Numbered from the stretch's first letter, positions 50,257 through 60,380 are shown. The stretch is DNA of 64,000 nucleotides from Gordonia hongkongensis (GCF_023078355.1 NZ_CP095552.1:1550001-1614000), one strand, 5' to 3'. Numbers and translations are program-made. The notes: generated from the sequence alone by a model not told the origin.

Positions 50257-51201
50257 ATGAACGCCGCCCAGTCCGACTCGCCCCAGCTCGACGACGATAC
50301 GACCGTGTCTCGTGACGCCACCGGGGACGCCGATCCCGGTCCAGCTCACTCGTCGGACGCGCGCGGCCGGCTGGTGTTGGCGGCCACCCCGATGGGACAG
50401 GTCGACGACGCCTCGCCGCGTCTGCGTGCGGCGCTGCGGACCGCGGACATCGTCGCCGCCGAGGACACCCGTCGCGCCCGTGCGCTGGCCGCGGCGCTCG
50501 ATGTCGAGATCGGCGGGCGGTTGGTCAGCTATTACGACCAGGTCGAGGCCGCCCGTACGCCGGGTCTCGTCAGCGCGATCGCCGAGGGGCAGACCGTACT
50601 GCTCATCACCGACGCCGGGATGCCGTCGGTCAGCGATCCCGGATACCGCGTCGTCGTGGCATGCGCGGACGCCGGACTACCGGTCACGGCACTGCCCGGG
50701 CCGTCGGCGGTGACGACGGCCCTCGCGGTGTCGGCCTTGCCCTCCGAGCGGTTCTGTTTCGAGGGGTTCGCTCCCCGCAAGCCCGGCCCACGGGCCGCGT
50801 GGCTGCGTGAACTGGTGTCCCAGCCCCGGACCGCGGTCTTCTTCGAATCACCGCACCGGCTCGCCGACACGCTGGCGGCCGCGGCCGAGATCCTCGGTCC
50901 GGACCGTCGCGCGGCGGTGTGCCGTGAGATGACCAAGACCTACGAGGAGGTCCGGCGCGGCGGACTCGCCGAACTCGCGGAATGGGCGAGTGGGGGCGTC
51001 CGCGGCGAGATCACCGTCGTGATCGCGGGTGCCGTCGCGGCCGAACCCGACATCGACGACCTCGCCGATCGAGCCGAGGAACTCGTAGCCGGCGGCATGC
51101 GCCTCAAAGACGCCTGCGCCGCGGTCACGCAGGGTTCCGCTGCCTCTCGACGCGACGTCTACCAGCAGGTGCTCGAAAGACGTCGAGCTGATCCGGGCTG
51201 A
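50257..51201 (+). CDS. rsmI: 16S rRNA (cytidine1402-2'-O)-methyltransferase RsmI
   Basis: RsmI uses S-adenosylmethionine to 2'-O-methylate C1402 in the decoding centre of 16S rRNA. The 314-residue protein has the tetrapyrrole-methylase fold: LVLAATPMGQVDDASPR (about 39-55), DIVAAEDTRRAR, LITDAGMPSVSDPGYRVV (about 123-140), ALPGPSAVTTALAVSAL and the C-terminal region after VRGEITVVIAG. Its 3' end overlaps the convergent GAF-regulator gene by 77 bp. Confidence 0.94.
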   Translation: MNAAQSDSPQLDDDTTVSRDATGDADPGPAHSSDARGRLVLAATPMGQVDDASPRLRAALRTADIVAAEDTRRARALAAALDVEIGGRLVSYYDQVEAARTPGLVSAIAEGQTVLLITDAGMPSVSDPGYRVVVACADAGLPVTALPGPSAVTTALAVSALPSERFCFEGFAPRKPGPRAAWLRELVSQPRTAVFFESPHRLADTLAAAAEILGPDRRAAVCREMTKTYEEVRRGGLAELAEWASGGVRGEITVVIAGAVAAEPDIDDLADRAEELVAGGMRLKDACAAVTQGSAASRRDVYQQVLERRRADPG

Positions 51202-52372
51202 CGCGCAACTCCACCCGCGGCGCGAGGCGGTAGGGGCGGCTCGAGACGAGCGCGCCGACCACCCGGCGCAGCCGCGACAGTTCGGCGCGCACGCTCACCG
51301 TGTGGCTGTCGTCGCCGAAGAGCAGCTGGCTCAACCGCTGTGAGGTGAGGCCCTGCTCGCCGGCGTCGGCGAGCAACAGCAGGATCTGGGCGTGGCGACC
51401 GGTCAGGACGGTGCGCCACGGTTCACCGTCGCCGGTCACCGTGACCGTCGGCTCACCGTCGAGGGAGAGCGCGGCCAGGACCGGGCCGGACGGACCCGCC
51501 GGACGGACCAGCCATCCGCGGCCGAGACGTTCGACCACACAGATCCCCAGTCCCGGCACGAACTGACGCATGTCGTCTGTCGGCACCGCGACGCGCACGG
51601 GCGGGGTGCAGCCGCGTCCTTCGGCCACCCACCCGTCGTCGTCGATGAGCAGTCCCGGTCCGTGCAGGCCGGCCAACTGCGCCTGGCCGGAGAACCGGAG
51701 TTCGGCGAGCTCTCGCTGGTGGGCGAGGGTGATCTCGTGTTCGCCGAGTGCGGCCAGCGCCGAGGTGAACGCCGATGCCGCCGGCTGCATCTCCATGGCC
51801 GGGCCCGCCAGGCCGGCGATGGCGATCATGTCGCCGGTGCGGTGGTCGTGCACCGGCACCGCGGTGCAGAAGAGTCCGTGCAGCGAACTGTAGTAGTGCT
51901 CGGCGCCGAACAGCCGGGTCGGGCGCTGGAGATGAACCGCGAGGCCCACGGCCGTGGTCGCGGTGGAGTTCTCGTCCCAGCGGCTGCCCTCGACGAGGTC
52001 GAGTCGATCGGCCTCCGGGAGAACGGACGCGGAACCTCCCCGCCACAGCAGCACGCCGTCCGCGTCGAACACGCCCAGGGTCATCGACGCGTCGTCCGCG
52101 GACTGGGCGAACAGACGCTGCAGCGGCTGCACCGCGTCCCGGAGCGGGTGCGTGGCCCGGCGCGTCTCGAGTTCGTCGTCAGAGATGTGACCCGGATTGT
52201 GCGTGTCGACGGTGGACCGGTGTCGACCCGACCGGACACGACCCCATGATTCGACGACATCCCCCGGGACCTCGGCACGCGGGGTGCCGCCGGACATGAA
52301 GGCATCGTGGTCACGGCGCAGATCGCGATCGAGCACCGCGAGATCGGTGGACGACCGGATGGGCACAGTCAT
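51125..52372 (-). CDS. GAF-domain transcriptional regulator
   Basis: The protein has 415 residues from ATG 52372. A central GAF-like domain (about 75-235) contains GVFDADGVLLWRGG, GSRWDENSTATTAVGLAVHL and HGLFCTAVPVHDHRTGDMIA, as in AcoR-type activators. There is no AAA+ sigma-54 domain. Instead a C-terminal winged-HTH-like region follows (LTGRHAQILLLLADAGEQGL, TSQRLSQLLFGDDSHTVSVR then AELSRLRRVVG). It thus resembles the sigma-54-independent GAF regulators of actinobacteria. It lies 29 nt downstream of pabB, and its 3' end overlaps rsmI by 77 bp in the convergent orientation. Confidence 0.82.
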   Translation of the reverse strand: MTVPIRSSTDLAVLDRDLRRDHDAFMSGGTPRAEVPGDVVESWGRVRSGRHRSTVDTHNPGHISDDELETRRATHPLRDAVQPLQRLFAQSADDASMTLGVFDADGVLLWRGGSASVLPEADRLDLVEGSRWDENSTATTAVGLAVHLQRPTRLFGAEHYYSSLHGLFCTAVPVHDHRTGDMIAIAGLAGPAMEMQPAASAFTSALAALGEHEITLAHQRELAELRFSGQAQLAGLHGPGLLIDDDGWVAEGRGCTPPVRVAVPTDDMRQFVPGLGICVVERLGRGWLVRPAGPSGPVLAALSLDGEPTVTVTGDGEPWRTVLTGRHAQILLLLADAGEQGLTSQRLSQLLFGDDSHTVSVRAELSRLRRVVGALVSSRPYRLAPRVELRVSPDQLDVFRAPAGRRRVERQRNPA

Positions 52373-52401
52373 GGCGGAATCGTACCCAAAGCGGCACTCG
52401 A

Positions 52402-53625
52402 TCATGCCGATCCGCGCGACCCCACGATGCTCGCGGCCTTGTCGAGGCACTCCTGCCATTCCCGAGCCGGGTCGGAGTCGATGGTGATCCCACCGCCGAC
52501 ACCGAGCGCGAGGGCCCCGTCGGGTGCGATCTCCACGGTCCGGATGGCGACGTTGAGGTCGAGGGCGCGGTCGGGTCCGGCCATGCCGATGGCCCCGCAG
52601 TACACGCCGCGGGCATCGGCCTCCCAGTCGTCGAGCAACTCCATCGCCCGCAGCTTCGGGGTGCCGGTGACCGACGCCGGCGGGAACGTCGCCGCGAGAA
52701 CGGCGTCGTTGCCCGTGCCCGGTGCCACGATGGCCTCCACCCGCGAGACGAGGTGCCAGACGCCCGGGGCGGGCACGACCGACAGGAGCTCGGGTACCCG
52801 CACGCTGCCGGTCACCGCGATCCGTCCCAGATCATTGCGGACCAGGTCGACGATCATGATGTTCTCGGCGATGTCCTTGGCCGACGCTGCCAACGCGTCG
52901 GGGTCGGCGTGTGCGGGCAGGGTGCCCTTGATCGGCGACGACGTGATGATGTTGCCGGTCCGGCGCAGGAACGTCTCCGGCGACAGGCTCGCCACTGTTC
53001 CCCAGTCTCCTTGTAGGAAAGCGGCTTTCGCCGGTGCGGTGGCGCCCGCGAGTTCGGTGAAGAAGTCGACGGGGTCGCCGCTGAGCGTGCCGGTGAAACG
53101 GGTGCACACACAGGCCTGGTAGACCTCGCCGTCCCGGATCGCGTCGAGACACCTCTCGATGGCGGCGAGGTGCGGAACCCGCTCCGGGGCATGCCATTCC
53201 GTCGCCGACGATGGGGTGGTGGCGCTCGGCCGGGCCGAGGAACGGTCGCCGGCGGCACGGACGGTCGCCATCGCCCAGTCTGGGATGCCGGTCCCGACGC
53301 ACTCCCATCGGCCGTCGCGGAGCACGAGCACGCCGTCGGTGTGCCCGCCGACGTTCGCCGGCAACGACGCCTCGTCCGGCCGCACCGGGAACCCGAGGTA
53401 GCCGAACCAGAACCGGTCGGGATCGTCGGGTGGGAGGCAGCCGGGCGTCAGTGCGACCGACGGTGCGATGACCGCGTCGGCGTCGTACCAGTCACCGATC
53501 AGCGCGGCCGGCGGCGGCAGGCGACGGGCGGCGGTCTCGGCGTGCAGGGCGCGGAGCACGTCGAGCGCAGGCGCTGCCGCGACCGGGCCGGGCAACGCAG
53601 ATCCCACCCCGTTCGACGCGACCAT
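52402..53625 (-). CDS. pabB: Aminodeoxychorismate synthase component I PabB
   Basis: PabB makes 4-amino-4-deoxychorismate from chorismate and ammonia for folate synthesis. The 407-residue protein has the chorismate-binding domain in its C-terminal two-thirds: RDGEVYQACVCTRF, TSSPIKGTLPAHADPDAL with the PIKGT motif (about residues 230-236), IMIVDLVRNDLGRIA, PPASVTGTPKLRAMELLDDW and GVGGGITIDSDPAREWQEC. It follows metG by 15 nt and precedes the GAF regulator by 29 nt on the same strand. Confidence 0.92.
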   Translation of the reverse strand: MVASNGVGSALPGPVAAAPALDVLRALHAETAARRLPPPAALIGDWYDADAVIAPSVALTPGCLPPDDPDRFWFGYLGFPVRPDEASLPANVGGHTDGVLVLRDGRWECVGTGIPDWAMATVRAAGDRSSARPSATTPSSATEWHAPERVPHLAAIERCLDAIRDGEVYQACVCTRFTGTLSGDPVDFFTELAGATAPAKAAFLQGDWGTVASLSPETFLRRTGNIITSSPIKGTLPAHADPDALAASAKDIAENIMIVDLVRNDLGRIAVTGSVRVPELLSVVPAPGVWHLVSRVEAIVAPGTGNDAVLAATFPPASVTGTPKLRAMELLDDWEADARGVYCGAIGMAGPDRALDLNVAIRTVEIAPDGALALGVGGGITIDSDPAREWQECLDKAASIVGSRGSA

Positions 53626-53640
53626 ACGGTGTGTGCGAGG

Positions 53641-55215
53641 TCAGTTCTCGTATCGCGGGAACACCGGAGTCGGCTTCGGCAGCACGGTTCCGGGTTCCAG
53701 CCGGCTCGCGACCGCGGTGAACTGACGATCGACGTCGGCGACGAGCAGATCGAGGATCTTGTTGGACGACTCCGGCATGACCGGCTGGCTCAGGAGTGCG
53801 ACGATGCGCACGACCTCGGCGCAGACATAGAGAACCGTGCCGGTGCGCTCGAGATCGGTCTTGGCCAGCTTCCACGGCTCCTGTGCCGAGATGTACCGGT
53901 TGGTCTCGGCCAGCGTCGCCCACAAGGTCTCCAGCGCCAGGTGGATGGCCTGGTTGTCGATGTGGGCTCGCACGGCGTCGAGCAGGGAGTCGGCACGCGC
54001 GAGAAGCGCGGTGTCGACGTCGGTGAGTTCGCCCGGTGCCGGCAGGGTGCCGTCGAAGTACTTGCCGATCATCGACAAGGTGCGCTGGGTCAGGTTGCCG
54101 AACTCGTTGGCGAGGTCGGCGTTGATACGCGACACGATCGCCTCGGCGGAGTACGAACCGTCCTGTCCGTAGGACACCTCGCGGAGGAAGAAGAACCGCA
54201 CCGGGTCGAGCCCGAACTCGTCGATGAGGTTCTCCGGGTCGACGACGTTGCCGACCGATTTGCTCATCTTCTCGCCCTTGTTGAACAGGAATCCGTGCGC
54301 GAACACCCGCTTCGGCAGTTCGACGCCGGCGCTCATGAGGAACGCGGGCCAGTAGACACAGTGGAACCGGATGATGTCCTTGCCGATGATGTGCAGGTCG
54401 GCCGGCCAGAAGCGTGCGAAGGCGTCCGGGTCGTCGACGAATCCGACGCCCGTGAGGTAGTTGGTCAGGGCGTCGACCCACACGTACATGACGTGTTCGG
54501 GATGGCCGGGCACCGGGACGCCCCAGTCGAAGGTCGTGCGCGACACCGACAGATCGGTGAGACCGCCCTTGACGAAACTGATGACCTCGTTGCGCCGGAC
54601 GTCGGGGCCGACGAAGTCCGGCTGGGACTCGTAGAGCTCCAACAGTTTGTCCTGGTATGCCGAGAGTCGGAAGAAGTAGGTCTCCTCCTCGGTCCAGGTG
54701 AGCACGTGTCCGGTGTCGGTCGCGACACGGTCGCCGGACTCGTCGACCCGGGTGTCCGCCTCGGCGTAGAAGGTCTCGTCCCGGACGTCGTACCAGCCCG
54801 AGTACTTGTCCAGGTAGATGTCGCCGCGGTCGCTCATCCGCTTCCACAGTTCCTCCGACGCCCGCTTGTGGTCCTCGTCGGAGGTGCGGATGAAGCGCTC
54901 GAAGCTTGACCCGAGGCGTTCTTGCAGGGCCTGGAATCGGTCGGAGTTCCGCTTGGCCAGTTCCGCGGTGGGGATGCCCTCCGCAGCGGCGGTCTGCTGC
55001 ATCTTCTGCCCGTGGACGTCGGTACCTGTCAAGAACCGGACGTCGAAGCCGTCGAGCCGCTTGAACCGCGCGAGCGCGTCGGCGGAGATGTACTCGTAGG
55101 CGTGCCCGATGTGCGGAGCGCCGTTGGGGTAGGCGATCGCGGTGGTGATGTAGTACGGGCGTCCGCCGCCGTGGGACGCGCCGGACGGATCAGGGCTGGT
55201 CAGATCGGGTGCCAT
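53641..55215 (-). CDS. metG: Methionyl-tRNA synthetase
   Basis: MetG charges tRNA-Met. The protein has 524 residues from ATG 55215; the frame is open to 55308 without support. The class I signatures are HIGH (residues 35-38, in [11 protein letters not shown]) and KMSKS (about residue 316, [10 protein letters not shown]). The anticodon-binding helical domain follows ([17 protein letters not shown]). There is no C-terminal tRNA-binding EMAP domain and no four-Cys zinc knuckle in the connective peptide. It probably starts a metG-pabB-GAF operon. Confidence 0.95.
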   Translation of the reverse strand: MAPDLTSPDPSGASHGGGRPYYITTAIAYPNGAPHIGHAYEYISADALARFKRLDGFDVRFLTGTDVHGQKMQQTAAAEGIPTAELAKRNSDRFQALQERLGSSFERFIRTSDEDHKRASEELWKRMSDRGDIYLDKYSGWYDVRDETFYAEADTRVDESGDRVATDTGHVLTWTEEETYFFRLSAYQDKLLELYESQPDFVGPDVRRNEVISFVKGGLTDLSVSRTTFDWGVPVPGHPEHVMYVWVDALTNYLTGVGFVDDPDAFARFWPADLHIIGKDIIRFHCVYWPAFLMSAGVELPKRVFAHGFLFNKGEKMSKSVGNVVDPENLIDEFGLDPVRFFFLREVSYGQDGSYSAEAIVSRINADLANEFGNLTQRTLSMIGKYFDGTLPAPGELTDVDTALLARADSLLDAVRAHIDNQAIHLALETLWATLAETNRYISAQEPWKLAKTDLERTGTVLYVCAEVVRIVALLSQPVMPESSNKILDLLVADVDRQFTAVASRLEPGTVLPKPTPVFPRYEN

Positions 55216-55370
55216 AGTGCCCAACAGACTACCGACCGCGCGCGACCGGACCCAATTCCGGTCCGGCCGATTCGTCGGTTCACACCCACCCCTTTTCGGT
55301 GAACCCACGGCCCGGTGTGGACGTGGGTTTACGGAAATGGAGTGGGTTTGCGGCTCATGAAACCTGGCGC

Positions 55371-56360
55371 TCAGTCCACCGGCCGCTGGTCCAGAATCAC
55401 GACCGCTGTCCGGGCGACCATGTCGTCGGCATCATGGATGTACACCTGTAGCGCCGAAGTCGATGCGGTACCGGGGATTTCGGCGAGCGCCTGCACCAGC
55501 CTCGATCGGACGGCCGCGTCGGGGTCGGCGCCCAGGCGGTCGACGAGCAGGTCGACGATCCGTTCTCGATGTGCCTCGTGGCCGGCGAGGATCTCGGCGG
55601 CCTCGACGTCCCGGTCGCCGGCTGCGATGAGCTCGACCAGTGCATCGACCGCAGCGGCGACGCCGCGACGCCCGAGGGTCAGGGCGGCGATGCGTCGGAC
55701 CACGGTGTCGGGGTCGTCGAGCAGGCCGCGCAACACCGTGGCGACCTCCGGGGTCTCGTCCATGGCGGCGAGGGCGGTGACCGCTCGGCGTCGGATCGAC
55801 GGGTCGGGGTCCGACGCGCCGGTGGCGAGACGCTCGACGCCGCCCGGCCGCTGCGCGAGGGCCCAGCGCAGCGCGCCGGCGACGTTGGGATCGGTCTCGG
55901 CCAGCAGCGCGTCGGCCAGCGAATCCCCGGACACGCCCACCTCCCCGGCGAGCAGAGCGGCCTGCTGACGAAGGGCCGCGTGTTCGGACTGGACTGCACG
56001 GAGCAGACCGATCACGCCCAGCACCGACGACCAGTCGGTGGCGCCCGTTGCCCGGACATGTTGCAGGCGCTCGAGGAGCTGCGCGTCGGCGGCCATCCTC
56101 GCCTTCGTGTCGTCGACGAGCCGGTCCATGAGCGAGTCCGGCGCGAACTCCGGGTCGTCGAGCGCGAGTCCCACCTCCCGCAGCGACAGTCCGAGCGAGC
56201 GGAGACTCTCGACATGCATGAGCCGCTCGAGGTCGGCGTCGGAGTATTCGCGATAACCGCCCGACGTCCGGCCCGTGGGCCGGACGAGGCCGAGCGAGTC
56301 ATAGTGGCGCAGCATCCGGTTGCTCAGACCGGTATGCCGCGCCACCTCGCCGATCAGCAC
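55371..56360 (-). CDS. MerR-family regulator fused to HEAT-like repeats
   Basis: The protein has 329 residues. The N-terminal MerR HTH ([20 protein letters not shown], then [20 protein letters not shown]) and a dimerisation helix (to about residue 105) are followed by ~200 residues of HEAT-type helical repeats in place of a small-molecule pocket. Examples are [40 protein letters not shown] and [24 protein letters not shown] scaffolds bind proteins, so the signal may be a protein rather than a drug. It is encoded 2 nt after a separate HEAT protein and probably shares its MerR-type promoter at 57083-57114. Confidence 0.88.
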   Translation of the reverse strand: MLIGEVARHTGLSNRMLRHYDSLGLVRPTGRTSGGYREYSDADLERLMHVESLRSLGLSLREVGLALDDPEFAPDSLMDRLVDDTKARMAADAQLLERLQHVRATGATDWSSVLGVIGLLRAVQSEHAALRQQAALLAGEVGVSGDSLADALLAETDPNVAGALRWALAQRPGGVERLATGASDPDPSIRRRAVTALAAMDETPEVATVLRGLLDDPDTVVRRIAALTLGRRGVAAAVDALVELIAAGDRDVEAAEILAGHEAHRERIVDLLVDRLGADPDAAVRSRLVQALAEIPGTASTSALQVYIHDADDMVARTAVVILDQRPVD

Positions 56361-56362
56361 CG

Positions 56363-57058
56363 CTACGTACCGTCCTCTGGCCCGATCGCCGACGAATCCT
56401 CAGCCGCGGCATCGCTGTTCACCAACCGTGTCGCGTACTCCAACGCAGCGGCGAAGTCGCTGTCCGGGTCGTCGATCAACCGCTCGGTGGCGGCCACGTG
56501 TGCCCGTACCGTCAGATCACCGCGCCTCTTCGCGGCGGTCAATGGTCCGGCGGCGAAGCCTCCGAGCCCGGCCAGGGCACGGCTGAGACTCCGCTGCACG
56601 TCCGTGCTCCCGCGGCCGAGTTCGCCGGCCAGTTCGTTCGCGAGCCAGGTCTCCCGCCCGGACGGAACCAGGCCGACGGCGGTCCGCCACGCGGCGCGCG
56701 CCACCTCGTCGTCCGTGTCGTGCAGGAGCGCGACGGTGATCGACGTCCACGCCGATCGATCCCCGATCTTCGACAGGGTGTGCAGGGCCTGGGCCCGCGC
56801 CTGTGGGGACGCCGACCCCAGCTCGGTCACGAGTCCGGGAACCGTGAGATCGGCTGGCAACCGCGTGAGGGCCCAGGTCAGCATGTCCCGCACGAAGAAA
56901 TCCGGCTCGACGCCGCAGCGTCGGATCAGCTCCTCGGCGTAGCCGGGATGCGGGTTGCTGCCCGCCGCCATCGCGGCACGCAGCCTCGTCGAGGCGTCGT
57001 CGGCGGCGAGCGCCGCCAGCAGGGCAGGGTCGGGCGCGTGGGTTGTCTGGTCGGTCAT
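56363..57058 (-). CDS. HEAT-repeat protein
   Basis: The protein has 231 residues from ATG 57058 (GGAGG upstream) and is made almost wholly of HEAT-like helical pairs: DDASTRLRAAMAAGSNPHPG, EPDFFVRDMLTWALTRLPAD, SPQARAQALHTLSKIGDRSA and DTDDEVARAAWRTAVGLVPS. There is no signal peptide and no catalytic motif. Its repeats resemble those in the downstream MerR fusion, suggesting the two interact or share a ligand. It is the first gene after the MerR-type operator. Confidence 0.85.
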   Translation of the reverse strand: MTDQTTHAPDPALLAALAADDASTRLRAAMAAGSNPHPGYAEELIRRCGVEPDFFVRDMLTWALTRLPADLTVPGLVTELGSASPQARAQALHTLSKIGDRSAWTSITVALLHDTDDEVARAAWRTAVGLVPSGRETWLANELAGELGRGSTDVQRSLSRALAGLGGFAAGPLTAAKRRGDLTVRAHVAATERLIDDPDSDFAAALEYATRLVNSDAAAEDSSAIGPEDGT

Positions 57059-57082
57059 CGTCGACCACCTCCTTCGCCACCC

Positions 57083-57114
57083 ATCTGAGCGCTTGACACA
57101 GTGAGAAGGTCAAG
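57083..57114 (-). promoter_or_regulatory. MerR-type promoter/operator of the HEAT-merR operon
   Basis: CTTGAC-N11-GTCAAG (57092-57114) is a perfect inverted repeat. On the minus strand it overlaps -35 TTGACC (57113-57108), followed after exactly 19 bp by -10 TCAGAT (57088-57083). The unusual 19-bp spacer with the dyad between the boxes is the hallmark of MerR-controlled promoters, so autoregulation by the MerR-HEAT protein is likely. Confidence 0.75.
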
Positions 57115-57123
57115 CACCGAGAG

Positions 57124-59481
57124 CTAGATCTCCCGGCGATACGGTTCGCACCCCGGCGGGGCCTTCGGCGGTTCGCGGTATTCCAGCTCCGGAATGTGCA
57201 TGGTCATCGGCGCGGACTCGAGTGTGAACTTCTCGCCGTGGTGCGCCAGGTCGATCGGCGGACCCGACAACAACCGGTACGTCGCATTGTCCTTGTCGAC
57301 GGCCACCACGATCTTCGAGTCCCGGATGATCATGCGGAAGGACATGTAGGTCAACCGCTTCGGCAGCCGCGGTGCGAACGTGATGTTCCCGCCGAAGTCG
57401 CGCATACCGCCGAAACCCGCCACGCAGTCGGTCCAGGCACCGGCGAGAGCCGCAATGTGCAGGCCACTGCTGACGTTGTTGTGCAGGTCGTGCAGGTCGG
57501 TGAACACGGACTCGGCGAGCAGGTCGTAGGCGAGATCGGGGTAACCGACCTCGGCGGCGGTGACCGCCTCGCAGCAGGCCGACAGCGACGAGTCACGAAC
57601 GGTCAGTGGGTAGTAGTAGTCGAAGTTGCGCAGCTTCTGCTCGGGCGTGAAGGCGTCGCCGAACAGGTAGGTCGCGAAGACCAGGTCGGCCTGCTTGACC
57701 ACCTGCTTGCGGTAGAGGTCGTAGTACGGGTAGTTCAACAGCAGCGGATAGCGTCCCACCGACGACTCGAAGTCCCAGGCGCCCAACAACGTGAACGACT
57801 CACACTGCTGGTGCACGCCGAGCGCATCGTCGAAGGGGATCGTCATGTCGTCGGCGCACGCTTCCCAGTGCGCTGCCTCGGCGGTCGTGACCCCGAATTG
57901 CTCGGCGAGATCCGGACGGCGATGCACCGCCGCCACGGCGTCGCGCAGATTCTGTTGCGCCGCCAGGTTGGTGAAGGTGTTGTTGTTCACGACGGCGGTG
58001 TACTCGTCGGGACCGGTGACCCCGTCGATGCGGAACTTACCGTTCACATCGTGGTGCCCGAGACCGGCGAACAGTCGGGCGGTCTCGACGAGAAGTTCGA
58101 CGCCGCATTCGGTTTCGAACTGTTCGTCGTTGGTGGCCCGCAGGTAGCGCGCGGTGGCGTTGGCGATGTCGGCGGAGACGTGGACGCCCGCGGTGCCCGC
58201 GGGCCAGTACCCCGAACACTCGTCGCCGTTGATCGAGCGCCACGGGAACATCGCCCCGCGTTGCCCCAGTTCGGCGGCCCGGGACTTCGCCTTGTCCATG
58301 GTGGAGTGGCGCCATCGCAATTCCTCGCCGGCGGCGGCGGGCACGGTGTAGGTGAGCATCGGGAGGATGAAACTCTCGGTGTCCCAGAAGGTGTGACCGT
58401 CGTAGCCGGGGCCGGTGAGACCCTTGGCCGGGATCGCGCGGGACTGACCGCGCGCGCCGGCCTGCAGGACATGGAACAACGCGAAGCGAACCGCCTGCTG
58501 CAGTTCGGGATCGCCGTCGAGTTCGACGTCGGCGTCGCGCCAGAAGTCCTCGAGGTACCGGACTTGGTCGGCCTTGAGCGAATCCCAACCGGTCTCCATC
58601 GCCATCGCGAGGGCCGCGTCGACCTGGGCGCGCAGCGCCGGCACCGAGCGTCGGGCCGACCAGCCGTACCCCATGTACTTGGTGAGGGTGAGACTCTTGC
58701 CCTTCGGCACGTTGGCCGCGATGGTGAGCCGGGCCAGGTCGCCGTCGGCGCGGATGAAGGTGTCGGCCTTGTCGGGGAAATAGATCTCGTGGTCCATGCC
58801 GGCCGCCATGTGCAGGCCGGACTTCTTGGTGTGGTGGACCAGCATGCCCCAGTAGTTGCGGCAGGTGGCGAGGTCGGAGACCAGCGGGGCGTCGAGCGCC
58901 GCCGCCAAACGCGGGTCGTTGCCCGGTGCCGGAACCGGCTCGTTGGCCAGGAGATCGGACTGCAGAACGAGTTTCATGTCCTCGTCGACCGGCTCGACCT
59001 CGTACCGGATCGCGGCGATCGTGCGTTTGGTGAAGGACACGAGGCGTTCGGACTTGATGCGGACCTTCCGGCCGGTGGGTGAGGTCCACACCGTGTGACG
59101 ACGCAGGGTGCCGGTCCGGAAGTCCAGCGTCCGCTCGTGCTCCTCGGTACGCCCGTACCGAAGGTCCATCGGCTCGTCCTCGACCAGCAGCCGGATGATC
59201 TTGCCGTCGGTCACGTTGACGACGGTCTGTCCGGATTCGGGATATCCGTAACCGCTCTCGGCATAGGGCAGGCCGCGCAACTCGTAGAAGCCGTTGAGGT
59301 ACGTGCCGGGATGATCGACCGGCTCACCCTCTTCGAAGGACCCGCGTAAACCGATGTGCCCGTTGGACAGTGCAAAGAGCGTCTCGGTTCGGCCCAGCAT
59401 GTCCAGATCGACGCCGCCGCGCCACTTCAGCTGCCACGGATGGATCTCGAAGCCGAAGTCGTGGCCGTGCTCGGCGGTCAT
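57124..59481 (-). CDS. Glycoside hydrolase family 65 disaccharide phosphorylase
   Basis: The protein has 785 residues with the GH65 architecture: N-terminal beta-sandwich (SNGHIGLRGSFEEGEPVDHP), linker helices, an (alpha/alpha)6 barrel (about 310-690) and a C-terminal beta-sheet. The general-acid Glu lies in GVTGPDEYTAVVNNNTFTNL (about residue 490). GYDGHTFWDTESFILPML and FPWRSINGDECS are also present. Such enzymes cleave maltose, trehalose or related alpha-glucosides with phosphate, giving beta-glucose 1-phosphate. The overlapping upstream beta-phosphoglucomutase gene (ATGA) supports that product. Which disaccharide is used is uncertain. Confidence 0.9.
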   Translation of the reverse strand: MTAEHGHDFGFEIHPWQLKWRGGVDLDMLGRTETLFALSNGHIGLRGSFEEGEPVDHPGTYLNGFYELRGLPYAESGYGYPESGQTVVNVTDGKIIRLLVEDEPMDLRYGRTEEHERTLDFRTGTLRRHTVWTSPTGRKVRIKSERLVSFTKRTIAAIRYEVEPVDEDMKLVLQSDLLANEPVPAPGNDPRLAAALDAPLVSDLATCRNYWGMLVHHTKKSGLHMAAGMDHEIYFPDKADTFIRADGDLARLTIAANVPKGKSLTLTKYMGYGWSARRSVPALRAQVDAALAMAMETGWDSLKADQVRYLEDFWRDADVELDGDPELQQAVRFALFHVLQAGARGQSRAIPAKGLTGPGYDGHTFWDTESFILPMLTYTVPAAAGEELRWRHSTMDKAKSRAAELGQRGAMFPWRSINGDECSGYWPAGTAGVHVSADIANATARYLRATNDEQFETECGVELLVETARLFAGLGHHDVNGKFRIDGVTGPDEYTAVVNNNTFTNLAAQQNLRDAVAAVHRRPDLAEQFGVTTAEAAHWEACADDMTIPFDDALGVHQQCESFTLLGAWDFESSVGRYPLLLNYPYYDLYRKQVVKQADLVFATYLFGDAFTPEQKLRNFDYYYPLTVRDSSLSACCEAVTAAEVGYPDLAYDLLAESVFTDLHDLHNNVSSGLHIAALAGAWTDCVAGFGGMRDFGGNITFAPRLPKRLTYMSFRMIIRDSKIVVAVDKDNATYRLLSGPPIDLAHHGEKFTLESAPMTMHIPELEYREPPKAPPGCEPYRREI

Positions 59482-60200
59482 GCGGGGAGCAATTCGACGA
59501 GGTCGTTCACGACGATGTCGGCGCCGGCGGCACGCATCGCCTCGGCCTGGCCGCCACCGACCCGGTCGATGCCGACGACGTAACCGAAGGCTCCCGCGCT
59601 GCCGGCCGCGATGCCGGAGATGGCGTCTTCGAAGACGACCGCCGCGGCGGGCTCGACGCCCATCAGTTCGGCGCCCAGGAGAAACGAGTCGGGTGCGGGT
59701 TTGCCCTTCAGCCCTTTCGACACGATGTCGAGTCCGTCCACCCGGACCTCGACGAATTTCGACAGGTCTGCCGCATCCAGCACTGCTGCTCCGTTCTTCG
59801 AGGAGGTCACCACGGCGATCCGGAGACCGGCGTCGCGCGCCGCCTCGAGATATCGCACGGACCCCGGATAGGCCTGCCCGCCGTCCTCGGCCAGGCTGAC
59901 CAGGAACATGTCGTTCTTCCCGTCTCCGATCGCGGTCACGGTCTGCGCGTCGACATCGTCGATTCCGCGAGAGGCGAGGAAGGCCCGGACGCCGTCCTCA
60001 CGGGGACGTCCGTCGACGTAGTCCAGATAGTCCTGATCGGTGAACTCGACGAAATCGGCGTGGTCTGCGCCGCCCGCACGGGCGGCGAGAAAGGCGTCGA
60101 ACGCCTTCTTCCACGCCTTGCGGTGCAGCACCGCGGTCTCGGTGAGAACCCCGTCGAGGTCGAACAGTGCGACGGTGATCGAATCTGGCAATCCCAACAC
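59478..60200 (-). CDS. pgmB: Beta-phosphoglucomutase-family HAD hydrolase
   Basis: This is a HAD-superfamily enzyme of 240 residues from GTG 60200. Motif I VALFDLDGVLTETAVLH supplies the nucleophile Asp and acid/base Asp (DxD, about residues 13-15). Motif II is VVTSSKNG, motif III Lys is in KGKPAPDSFLLGAELMG and motif IV is VVFEDAISGIAAG. Beta-phosphoglucomutase converts beta-glucose 1-phosphate to glucose 6-phosphate, the natural next step after the GH65 phosphorylase encoded 3' with a 4-nt overlap. Confidence 0.9.
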   Translation of the reverse strand: MLGLPDSITVALFDLDGVLTETAVLHRKAWKKAFDAFLAARAGGADHADFVEFTDQDYLDYVDGRPREDGVRAFLASRGIDDVDAQTVTAIGDGKNDMFLVSLAEDGGQAYPGSVRYLEAARDAGLRIAVVTSSKNGAAVLDAADLSKFVEVRVDGLDIVSKGLKGKPAPDSFLLGAELMGVEPAAAVVFEDAISGIAAGSAGAFGYVVGIDRVGGGQAEAMRAAGADIVVNDLVELLPA

Positions 60201-60380
60201 GCTTCGCCACGCTACCCGTCCCGGGCGACTCCGGCGCGATTTGCGTGGCCACCCCGGGCGTTTTCTGCCGGCCGCGGGCGCGCGATCGCACGCGTCGTCC
60301 CGGACAGCGTTCGTCCGGCGACGCCTGCGCGCCCGAAAAGGCTTTGACCGGGCGACAACTGGAGGTGAGACGATGGTCCG

